From Parelaphostrongylus tenuis (taxonomy: Eukaryota; Nematoda; Chromadorea; Rhabditida; Metastrongylidae): a DNA stretch of 64,000 bases. Positions 1-10,200 of the stretch are shown in pieces (the first letter of the stretch is position 1; each line of letters starts with the position of its first letter). Both the position numbers and the translations under genes were made by a program. The notes under the pieces are model-generated. The model was not told the origin of the DNA, did no database searches, and was given only the letters and a program-made list of their open reading frames with translations. The DNA is taken from contig JAHQIW010006958.1 of the NCBI GenBank assembly GCA_019055375.1, forward strand, positions 49,373 through 113,372. The letters are read 5' to 3'.

Positions 1-60
1 TCAAAGACGGATAGACGATCGGGCGGACCAAGATCGACAGACGAATGAGCGGGCCAACGC

Positions 61-160
61 ACTATAGAGGGGACTGGGCCAACGGGCCAACGGGCCAACG
101 GACAAACGGACCAGCGGAAGGACGGACGGACTAACGAACCAACGGACCAACCCAGGGATG
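61..160. repeat. Degenerate short tandem repeat (GGGCCAAC / GGACCAAC)
   Basis: Imperfect 8-10 bp units of the type GGGCCAACG and GGACCAACG repeat many times, clearest at 85-110, with looser GGACGGAC units to about 150. It is purine-rich and has no sensible reading frame. Seen directly; it looks like the edge of a minisatellite that may extend left of the window. Confidence 0.7.
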
Positions 161-169
161 GACGCACTA

Positions 170-1460
170 AGTGGAATGTGTCTCTGAAGCGGAACGAACG
201 CGACAGCTTCTGCTCGTTCAACAATCGATCGCGCAAGTCGCTAGCCGCTTCGAAGAATGTCTGCCTCGCATTCTCTCTAAATTCTCCAATTCAAAATGCC
301 TCTCTCTCACTGACTTTTCCAAAATTTCGTCGACTTTACGGTAGAATTTTGCTTCTAATGTTCAGTGCAGTTGTTTCATGGACGAATGCATTGGCATACA
401 AAGTGAACACTCCCTCACAACTTCAGTGATTCGTATCTGAAAGCTCAGAATTCCAAAGAAAAAAAAAGGAAAAAACATAGGCCGAAAAAAGCATTTTCCA
501 ATCAAGTATTCAAACTCTTCAACGATCACCTGTTGTCCACCTGATGGCCTTTAGGTAACTCTGGATGCCGCCTATCGACTCCTCATTTCTTGTCGATCTC
601 CCGAAGGAGTCACCCAGTGGATTCTCTTCGGGTCTAGGGACTTTGCGAGCCTCGTCCTTTCCTCTAAGGGGTTTTCGCAAAGAACTCTGACCCACACTGG
701 GGTTCCGTCGTCTTTCAAGTGTCATGAACACTAATCTGTACTGCTGCTGAACTTGTCAATCGCTAAGAAGTCAAAGTCGATCCGCAATTTTTCTTTACTC
801 CAGCTAAATCTTCTGCTAGAAGTTTTGGTTCCACAGAAAATTCCATGGAGATTCTTTTTCAAAAAACAATTATTTTTCTTACGTAAGAATAAAAAAACGT
901 CACCTCTTATCGAGTGGAGTTGAAATGGAATAAACTTCGATCCAGATTATTTATTACTATTTTACAACTGCTGTCGTCTCCTCCACAAATGAAAAAGCGC
1001 TCAGATTCAATTTCTTAGAATCGACTTTCATTAAGCCTCAAGGGGAATGATCACTAATTCATTTTTTTCCCTACATAATTGAATTTGAAACCCTCATTCC
1101 ACATTGAGGTCTCGACGTCATCGTACTCTTCAGAGACAATGATTAGAGGCGAATAAAGGAGAAAAAAATCACAAATTCATTAAAATAGGAAGAAGATTCC
1201 AGAAACCAATCGATATTTGATCTCGATGTGAGCAATCAATACGATTTTCCCTAGAGATCTCTTGGCTTGTATCGTTTTCGATTGACTCTGAAGAACACGA
1301 AGACGTCGAAACGTTGACCGAAGAGAGCTTCTCTGTCGGATTTCATGTAAGCTAAGAGATCCTCAAAGAATTAACGAGAATTCAAGTGTAATTCAAAATT
1401 TTTCCGGGAATCGCTCAAGGAGAGCAACTGGTCGTCCGATTGGCAAGAAAGGCTTCGAAA
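170..1460. other. Non-coding stretch, nothing recognised
   Basis: About 1.3 kb upstream of the first gene. The short open frames have no recognisable domain, no splice-consistent continuation and atypical codon use. I see no RNA gene or repeat that I can name here. Confidence 0.5.
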
Positions 1461-1527
1461 TCCTATGGTTGAGGCCTCCGTCTACGAGATTCAGGAAGTC
1501 AAAGCAGGCCTGGCTTCTTCAACTGCT

Positions 1528-1602
1528 GATCGATCAATCGATCGATCGATCAGAGCAGAAATCGAGACCGATCGATCGATATCCGCGCCAGTCGATCGAT
1601 TT
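1528..1602. repeat. ATCGATCGATCG palindromic simple repeat
   Basis: Clusters of GATC/ATCG tetranucleotides at about 1529-1553, 1569-1582 and 1590-1602, separated by short unique bits. The self-complementary units can form small hairpins. It produces open frames on both strands rich in D/R/S, which are artefacts of the repeat. Confidence 0.75.
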
Positions 1603-1924
1603 CTTGGCGACATGCATTCGATGGCGTTTCGATGTTGCCATGTCGACTTCCTCGTGTAACACATGTTTATCGCTCCGACTGCATCGCACATCGCGCGCCA
1701 TTGACAACGAAGCTATGGTGTCAATGTTCAGCTATCCAATTTTTTGCACCGGCCCAGTTGTTTTTTTCCTCTCGTAATTTTTTGCTTCAGTGGCTTTTTT
1801 TGTAGTTTTGAGACTTCCCTATTTTTTTTTATTATTTTTTGTGAATTCAATTGAGTTCTAGTGTACTTCGACCAATATTTCACTTATACCAACTGCTCTA
1901 TATGCTTTAATCGCTGTAGAGTAC

Positions 1925-2290
1925 TCTTTTTTCTTTTTCATTTCGTCTCTTTTTTCTTTTTTCTCCCTTCGCTTTTTTTCTTCTTACCTTTCTTCTTTTC
2001 CTTTCTCATTTTTCTTTTTCTTTTTTTCTCTACTTCTTTTGCCCCAGCGACTTCATCGCTTTCTTCTTTTTCCTCCCTTTTCTTGTTTCTTCTTTCCTTT
2101 TTTCCTTTTTCTTTCTCTTTTTTCCTTTTGTTTTTTTCTCTACTTCTTTTGCCCCAGCGACTTCATCGCTTTCTTCTTTTTCCTCCCTTTTCTTGTTTCT
2201 TCTTTCCTTTTTTCCTTTTTCTTTCTCTTTTTTCTTTTTCTTTTTTTCTCTCCTTCCTTTGCCCCAGTGGTTTCATTTCTTTACTTTTTT
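1925..2290 (+). repeat. Polypyrimidine minisatellite, 110-bp period
   Basis: A nearly pure C/T tract on the + strand. The landmark GCCCCAG falls at 2041, 2151 and 2261, exactly 110 bp apart, giving about three units; the first two are almost identical over their whole length. Phe/Leu/Ser-rich open frames across the tract are by-products. A tract like this could form triplex DNA; that is inference. Confidence 0.9.
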
Positions 2291-2459
2291 CTCCTCTCTT
2301 TTCTGTTTGTAAATCGAAGGTGTTCTCTCTCGTTCCAGTTGAATCGAATGAGACTTCATACTACCTGTTTTGATCGTTTATGGATGTTGTTGTGTTCTCG
2401 ATTTTTCCAGGGCCAGATGTTTTTCTTTTCATGACGATTTTTCCATCGCTGTGATGGCC

Positions 2460-2535
2460 ACATTTCTTTTCTTTTCTTTTCTTTTCCGAATGGTTCATTC
2501 CTGGTTTCTTTTTTTTTCTTTTCTTTTCGTAAAAA
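2460..2535 (+). repeat. (TTTTC)n-like microsatellite
   Basis: Two short runs of TTTTC/TTTCT pentamers (about 2464-2486 and 2506-2529), each with one interruption. A simple pyrimidine repeat related in composition to the minisatellite just upstream. No coding signal. Confidence 0.75.
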
Positions 2536-2765
2536 AGCAGTGTCGTTTTCCTATGAATATCAGATCGAGAAAACATGAAGAACCACACGTTTTGGTGGAT
2601 TAACTTTTCTTATTTGTTTTGTTTGTCTGCGTTAAAATCCAGTTTTCTTCAGAGTTGATGCTATTGTGACTTTTTATTTATTTGCATTGTATTTGATATT
2701 TTCTTTTTTTTTACCTATTCATAGTTACATATTCCTTGTTTTTAATTTAATACTGCTTCGATAGA

Positions 2766-3063
2766 AAAGAGCGCATGTGGCACAGAGGTTAGAGATGCTC
2801 TGCGTGGCACACGGGGTCAATGGTTCGTTCTCGCGCTCATGGCTCACCAAGCCATCCATCCCCCGCGTTTGGTAAATTGGTACCAGAATGGTCTCAGGCT
2901 TCTCTGGGACGACTAGCAGCACTGACTCGGTTTAGCGGAAGGTCACCGCGAGTCATTGTAAAGGCCAAATATGCATTCAATCACCTCAAACATGGTCAAA
3001 AAAGACGAGTGCATGACGCATACCTCAGGGATTAATCAACGCCGAGACCTTTGTCCTTTATCA
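2766..3063 (+). mobile_element. tRNA-derived SINE, family A
   Basis: Full-length copy of the commonest repeat in the window. The head GCGCATGTGGCACAGAGG carries a pol III A-box-like sequence, and a B-box-like GGTTCG follows about 45 nt later. The tRNA-unrelated body has the landmarks CACCAAGCCATCCATCC, GGTAAATTGGTACCAGA, GTCATTGTAAAGGCC and ATCAACGCCGAGA. The end is TTTGTCCTTTATC. Homologous copies recur 11 more times. Confidence 0.85.
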
Positions 3064-3074
3064 CCTAGTATATC

Positions 3075-3375
3075 ATTCCGGTACAAAATCTGGAAGGAAG
3101 ATCTCAGTTTTTCCAGTGATGTCGAGTGACGTACAAAGCTTTTGCGTTAGACAGGACCCGAACCTGTACTCCACCCTATGGGGGGACGGGTGTGCTGTAA
3201 ACCGTGGTGCAGCGGGTCGCGCACCTCCGTATAGAGTGAAGTGCGGGTTCGAGTTCCGTTTGACACAAAACTTTTGTATATCGCTCAAGCTCAACGTCAT
3301 CGGGTAAATGCATGGCATCATATCACCACTGAAAGCGGTTACATGAAAGTTCTGTTTTGATCTCAGTTGAAGCAA
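3075..3375. repeat. Foldback element made of two facing tRNA-like modules
   Basis: The left half (3120-3175) reads as a tRNA-like T-arm on the - strand. The right half (3205-3270) reads CGTGGTGCAGCGGGT followed by GGGTTCGAGTTCC, a D-arm and T-arm on the + strand. The flanks are also inverted (TCAGTTTT near 3103, GTTTTGATCTCAG at 3353). Neither half folds to a standard tRNA cloverleaf, so these are tRNA-derived repeats (family B), not tRNA genes. Confidence 0.6.
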
Positions 3376-3604
3376 AGAAAACCTGGTGACTCCTTAATTC
3401 TCCCTCTCTGAGAGGCTTTTGCGATGCTGTTATCTTTTCTACTTACTAGGTGATTTGAAAGTTCTGACGTCAGAGTTCGGTTATCAGCATGTAAAATTCA
3501 TTTGATTCTTCACATCGTCAATTTTTTGCCATCTAATAATTCTAGTAACTCAATATTTCTTACATATCATATTTATGACCTCTAACATCTAACTATCTCT
3601 AATC

Positions 3605-3945
3605 CATACATTAAAGTGCAGTGTCAGATTATATTGTTCTTGAGCGAGGTCTCAAAATAGTCGATTGGAAGGTTTTGTTACATATGCCCAGATAAGAGCC
3701 GCACGCCATGCAATCGTCAATCAATCACTTTGGATGAACACCACGGTGATTGTTTCACTGTACGCTGAGGCTAGGAATTTCGTCGTCGACTCTTCTATCT
3801 AGCGGTAAATCTCCGAGAAACTGAACGAACGAAAAGGCACCGTGAAAGTGGCGAGGCTGTAAGGCCGAAACACATGTCTTACACTGTATAAGTGCTCATG
3901 CCAGACTATGAAAGGCTTAAAATGCATCGTCAGATTATATCTCTT
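3605..3945 (+). mobile_element. Hammerhead-bearing repeat, copy 1 (core mutated)
   Basis: One unit of the ribozyme repeat family. The family landmarks are GAGCGAGGTCTCAAAATAG (3641), CTGAACGAACGAAAAGG (3820) and a closing GAAAGGCTTAAAATG (3910). The motif GCAGTGTCAGATTATAT near 3618 recurs as GCATCGTCAGATTATAT near 3923, as if the unit were circularly permuted or cut from a tandem. The hammerhead region is 3842-3884: stems I, II (GGC/GCC) and III are kept, but C3 and A6 of the core are changed, so it should be inactive. Confidence 0.7.
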
Positions 3946-3971
3946 GTCGTTTCCCTGTTTTTAGACTTCAT

Positions 3972-4245
3972 CAGGGGCACCGTGGCCGAGTGGTTGTGAT
4001 GCTCGTCGCGGCGCGCGTGGAGTCAAGCCTCATCCCCCAACTCCCTTCGGCAGTCAACAACAACGCTCTATAGAACGCCACAGCCAGACTATCCTCGAGA
4101 TTGCAAGAAGACTCGCTCAACCAGTATTCTACGACGTTCAAGAGGAAGACGAAAAACGAATTGGGCGCTAGAAGTAGTGGGATCCGAACAGTGAAAAGGG
4201 AACATTGTAAAGACGCATCCATAAAGTGTTGAAGAAAAGTGTAAA
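3972..4245 (+). mobile_element. SINE family C (tRNA-Ser/Leu-like head)
   Basis: The head GGCACCGTGGCCGAGTGG has the A-box form typical of tRNA-Ser/Leu genes. The body landmarks are CCCCCAACTCCCTTCGGCAG, ATCCTCGAGATTGCAAGAAG and GAAGTAGTGGGATCCG. Related copies occur at 17.5, 40.1 and 47.2 kb. There is no plausible full tRNA fold after the D-arm, so it is a SINE and not a tRNA gene. Confidence 0.7.
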
Positions 4246-4858
4246 TTTATTTGCTTCGTTTTCCTTTTGCTTTTTATTACGATTCCGTGAAGTCGACATT
4301 GTTTGAACCTTGAAAACACGCCTTGCAAGGTTAAGTCAGAAATCGCTAAGGAAGGTCATGATAATCTGCTCGATCTGCTAGATGATAAGCCAGCCTCAGT
4401 ACTTTTTGTCGTCATTTTTCCATTTCTTTAGTCTTTCTTATTTTTTTTCTTATTTTCCCTTCTCTAACGATTCCTTGAAATAGGCATCGTGAGGACATGA
4501 AAACGCGCCTTTACATGGTAGATTCTGGAGTTCTCAAGACAGATCTAACTGCACGAGCGGCGGTAGACAGAACTCTCACTGCTTGTCCTGAGTTCTTCTC
4601 ATTTTGCTCATCATTTTGAACAATCTTCCTCACATTTGGAAGTGTTTGAGTGTCCAGTCGGCATAATATCCTTTCATATATACCTCGTTTTTCATCGGAA
4701 CCTTCTCCTCAAGTATCACCGAGTTCTTCCTTTCAATAGCTGCTGTTTTCAGATAATGATGATAACCACCTTTCAGATCCAGAACATCAATGCTTCTTCA
4801 TTCGCGGCGACACGGTGGTAATGGCTGAGCTTGTACGAAATCATCGATTCACATAAGG

Positions 4859-7296
4859 GATGCGAGAATAGCGGGTCTCTATGATTTGGAACGAACTATC
4901 GGTCAAGGACATTTTGCCGTCGTCAAGCTGGCCAGACATGTATTCACTGGAGAAAGGGTAAACCCATCTACTTTCATTCATTCGAGTTCTTATAGCCCAC
5001 AGATTTTTCTTTCTAAGCCCAAACTGCTGCGTATGTCGCAGTGGTTAGTGGTGCTCTGCGAAATATACGTAGTCGATCAATCGGTATTTGATGGTTCGGT
5101 CCCGATCAGGCCTTTGGTCCCTGCGGGCTGGTGAATTGTAGCTGACTTGTTTAGGTGGATAGTAGGACTGACTTTGTACATCGATAGGTCACCGCAAATC
5201 TTTGGCAAGGCGGAAATGCATCCAATCACCTCGAACGATGTCAGATGAAGACGAATCCATGGCGCATCCTCTATCAGATCATCAACTCCGAATACTCTGT
5301 CTTTTATCCTCTTAACAAATTGCTAGGTTGTTACAACACAATTACTTTGGTTAGCTGACGTCTCGACGGTTTCGCGTTCTTGATTGAGGACCTCAGAAAG
5401 ACCAGAAAATCCAGTCTATAAGGAAGTGAAGAAGTAATGAAGATGTTTGATAGATTACTGGGTTGTTGACAACCTGATTTTTCCAAGTTTTGAAGAATGC
5501 GGTACCGCCGAAATGTCAGCTGATCAAATGTAACATGATTACCTCGTTAAGTTGACTCGTAGAGGAAAAGTCCATGAACTTTCGAAGAATACCGAGGTCA
5601 TAAAGATCAGTTCTGAGAACCTCACTTTTTTTTAGTTTTCAGTGATGACGTTTTCTTACGTAAACAGAGAATCTATAGAGAAAGAGAGGGGTTCGTTACA
5701 TCAAATCATTCAGGTGGCCGTCAAAATCATTGACAAATCGAATCTCGATCCCGAGTCGATGGAACACGTTGTGCAAGAGGTTGTGGTGTTTATTACGAAT
5801 AAACAAGAATTCTTTCTATCACATGGTTTCAAAATTTTGTCAATAGAGCTAAAAACGCCAAATTTCTTGACCAGAAGAAAAGTAAAATTTTGATTTTAGT
5901 ACCGTTCAAATATTTTACGTATTTTCGTATATACGTATTTTCTTGCGAATATTGTGGTACACAACTTGCCTCTACTAGCTTGAAGATGATGTTGTCGTGG
6001 GAACGTCTGCTTGCATGAATGGTGCATAGGCGAAAACACTTGTGAAGCTGAGCGCAGGATTAATGGAACTTCCTATGGACGTCCCGAGCGCGACTGATTC
6101 TCCAGACTGTTCTCTCTCCAGTTTTGAATTTCGCGAACCTTTGTAGCTGTCAAGTGAACTTGTTTCCATGAAAGCTCTATCTTGAAGCAAGTCTAGGCAA
6201 GTTGCATAACAAAAAGTTTGCAAGGTAATACGCAATTGAGCGATACCAAAATCATGCTATTTTAATCACTTTTGGTTCATGAATTTGGTATTTATTGCTT
6301 TAATGCCAAATTCATGAAACAAGCAAATATTTTAGCTTTTCTCTAGCTGGGTTAAAATATTATAATCATTTATCTGAGAATGTTGAGTTATTTGTAACAC
6401 TTTGAAACCAAGGCGCGTGAGTTGGCTGCTTCAAATTTCCGATTCTTCATTGAATTATACGATTTTACGACAAAATTCACCGCTTATGTGATTTTAGCCG
6501 CGACACCAAAAGTATGAGATGTCACGAGTTCAGTTTCCTTTCGGAGAATCAATGCCTTGCTTATCATTGAACGTTTTTGTTGTGTTTAGCTTTTCAGAAA
6601 ATCCTTTCGCCTCTAAGAATTAGTTGGCTATAGCCGAATGAATTTTTTGAATCAATTTTGCAGCATCAGCTTGATAAGAGAAGAATGCGTGATTGTGACA
6701 TGATTAAGGTTCGTTGTATGAAGCTCGTACAACATGCTAACATCGTTCGTCTATACGAGGTGATTGACACCAAGACGAAGTTGTTCCTAATTCTTGAGCT
6801 TGGCGACTATGATATGCACGATTTCATCATTAAGCATGAAAATGTGAGTTATTTCGATGACTTTACATCTGTAGTGTATGTGATTGGGTGCGCTATCCCT
6901 TGACGTGTGGCGTCGTGGTAAGCGGTGCTCTGCCAACACACATGTGGTCGGTCTATGGTCCCATCGCGCCTCATAACCCACGAAGCCTTCCACCCCTCCG
7001 GGTCACGAATTGGTCCCAAACTTGTCTAGGAGCATGGCAGCACTGACATGATGCACCGAGAGGCTACCACTAGTCATTGTTGAGGCCCCAGATATGCATT
7101 TGAATCACCTCAAGTGATGGTGAATAAATACGAATGCATGGCGCATTCCTCAGGGATTGGTCAACGCCGTGAGCTTTATTATCTATTATGAGTGTTTTAG
7201 GGTATTGCGGAATCACTGGCTCAACAGTATTTCTATCAGGTGATAACAGCAATTGACTACTGTCATCGTCTTCATGTTGTACATCGTGATCTGAAG
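4859..7296 (+). CDS. SNRK: SNRK exons 1-4: N-lobe, hinge and catalytic loop
   Basis: Exon 1 encodes [10 protein letters not shown] and the glycine loop IGQGHFAVV. Exon 2 gives VAVKIIDK, with the ATP-binding Lys codon at 5723, and the alpha-C segment. Exon 3 gives [20 protein letters not shown] and the hinge [11 protein letters not shown]. Exon 4 ends in HRDLK (HRD at 7282-7290). The exon 2 donor (GAG|gttgtg) is weak. Exon 3 has two in-frame acceptors: a strong TTTTGCAG ending at 6663 would add [15 protein letters not shown] beside the alpha-C Glu, whereas ATTAAG ending at 6708 restores family spacing. No in-frame Met lies upstream of exon 1; a 5' exon or a 1-nt error are both possible. Confidence 0.9.
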
Positions 7297-10200
7297 GTGT
7301 GCGTTTTCTTTATGTACTACTTACTCTTTCCTTTTGCCCCGTTAGGGATCGAAGTTGATCACTGAGGACAGCACGATTCGCAAGCTGCACGGGTTCAACC
7401 TTATTAATTAGCGCTTCTTCCGTATTGCAAAGAACATCCAATTTTTCGCGTTACTCTGATGTTCCGTGACTTCGATGTATCGCTATGAACGCACAGCACG
7501 CTATGAAGGCCTTTTCAAAAAGCAACCCAGTTGCGAATCCTCAAGATCTAAGTTATGGAAAACTCTTGAAAGTTCAGTGAAAATTCGTATCCAACGAAGC
7601 CTATAAAAAGTCGTGTCGTGAGAAATGGTTCGTGCTGCCCCCACCCAAAAAATTGATTTATCATGTCTATAGAGGAAATTTTTGACAATTTGTCGACAGT
7701 TTAACTCTGCAGATATTCTCAGTTGTTTGTTTCCTTTCTCGAAGCACCACTGCCTTATAAATTGTACATATTGGGGTGTAAACTGAGTCACAAGGTTCTG
7801 TTTGGATGTCTGTACAAGAGTTAGACTTCACATGAATCCCTTAGATTTGGCCTCAAGTGGATTTAAATGTTCAGTGACAGTTTATTGTAATATTTTGCGA
7901 GAATGTCATAAATTCCCAGTGTTAACAGCCTTTTGTAGCCGGAGAATGTCGTGTTCTTCGAGAAGCTTGGGATGGTGAAGTTAACTGACTTCGGATTCTC
8001 AAATCTCTTTGAACCGGGAAAGCAGTTACGTACTGCCTGTGGTTCTCTCGCCTACTCAGCTCCTGAAATACTCCTTGGAGATGCTTATGATGCTCCAGCT
8101 GTTGGTAGGTCGAACGTTGCTCCGCCACTTGATATGCCTGGTGGTTCTTTTCGTTTGATAGCACAGGTCTTCAAGTCTATCCCTTACGCTGCACAAGAAC
8201 TTTTCAGAAGGAGTGTTAGTTAGTAACCATTCGAAAGCCTAAATCAATGGCTAGCGATGTACGTGGCTAGCTTTATTCAAGACACATTTTTGTAACGTTG
8301 TTATATTTAAAATAAATTTTGTTTCACATCGGCCGCGCAATTCATTATTACTTCGCTGGAAGCACGAAAATCACATGAGCGTGTAGAGAAAATGTCTCAG
8401 TATTAGAGTCAGACGTTTACTCTGGAGTATTCTCCAGAGCGACAAAACACTTCCTCAATCAAATAACAAAAATCGCACTTCTCATAGACGCCAGCGATCG
8501 ATGATCCGCTCAATTCCTCCACCCCGCCGTCCGTAAATCGGCGAATGAGCACTTGCTTGCTTAAGTGAATCAATCTTGTCTTCTCTGTTACATTGCACAG
8601 AACGGTCTTTCCAGGAAGTTCGCACAGGGTTAGAATCCATAAATCTTACGCTGTAGAATGATTACAAAAACAGTCTAAAGAAAGAGCTTTGTACTGCGAG
8701 AATCATGCGCTTGTGAAACGCATAGCTTTTCTTTTCAGATGCATTATACTAAAGAATTCTTTAAGAACCGGCCACGTACAGCCTAGCCAGAGATTTCAAG
8801 CTTTCGAATGATTACTAGCACTCTTTATGAAAAGTTCTTATCCGGAGTTAAGGACAGGCTTGGAAATCCGTTGTACCAATTGGAAAAGCACCACGTGTTT
8901 ATTAGCAGTATTCTTCTTTCTCGCAGAATATTTCTGGTATTTTAGATGTGTGGTCTCTGGGAGTAATCCTTTTTATGCTTGTATGCGGTCGATTGCCGTT
9001 TCAAGAGGCAAATGACTCAGAAACTCTCACAAAAATCCTGGATTGTCACTACATTACACCTGAGCATCTCTCGAAACTCCTGTAAAAAGTGGGTTTGCTT
9101 TTGAAATTAGCAAAATGCTCTTCCACAAGCTTATCTTAGAGTGTACTAACTAGGTACACTTTGAAATAGTTTATGTATTGATGAAACGCTCTGATTCCAA
9201 TCGACCGGTTTGAAGATCTGTGCAGTCACGTATTTGTGTAAATGTTACTGAGTTATGAATATAAATAACTGGTGTAATAATGCTCACTAACAGTTCAAAA
9301 TATGACCTCTTTCGTAAGCATTTGGTTTTTGACATGTGAATCTTGGAAGGCTCATAATATTATCTCAGATTATATTGATGCTTGTTGCGAGGTTCGTGGA
9401 AAAGTTGATCGAAAAGCAATATCTGGTCCTTTTGCTTGAAATATGCGGGGTTTCAAAAGAGGCACTGCCATTCTTTCTGCTACATATGGCACTGTTGAAG
9501 TCTTTTCAGTCATAATCTACCTCAAAATGACTATATTTTCTCCTTCGGTGGCAAAGGAAATTTGAATTTTATCATGAAACCACAACATTGCAAGATCACG
9601 CGCTCCGTTAGCCGTTCAGCCATGTCGCGTACGTGTGGCTAGAAGTGAACATGGTACCGAGCGGATCAGCGCACTCATTTCTGTAGATCTCGACTTCTGT
9701 ACGCATAAAAACTTTACCCTTTTTTTTATCTCTTTTGCTACTTAGGATTTTATCGTTTCCAGCGAAGTTTCATGTAAACCAAATATCGCTATGCGCTTTT
9801 GATTCGCAACTATATAAAATGATTTCAGCTCGTTCATTGGCCGCCGAAAATTTTGAATCTGCTTAGCTCTCAACAAGCGCCTTGGAGCCACAATGAAATT
9901 TATCACATGAGGAGGAAATCACCATATGTACTTTTACAAGCATATACATACTTTCCTATCCTAACAATGCCTTTTATGTCTATTTTTGATTGATTATGTA
10001 TTGAAATATGCTCGTTGCGCATTGGGTTCAGTGCATTCCCCAGTTAGCAGCAATTTGCCGCCTTTGCCTGGCGGCTGTGGCTAAAATCAGACCTTATCGC
10101 GAATATTTCGTGAAAATCCTCTATTTTTGTCGTTTTTCAACAGTGGTATGATGGTAAAGATATACCCAATGATGCTGAGTGGTATGCGAGAAGTTCGACT

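Noticed and set aside
1861..2434. Long Phe/Leu/Ser-rich open frames
   Set aside because: Products of the polypyrimidine minisatellite; no real protein composition.
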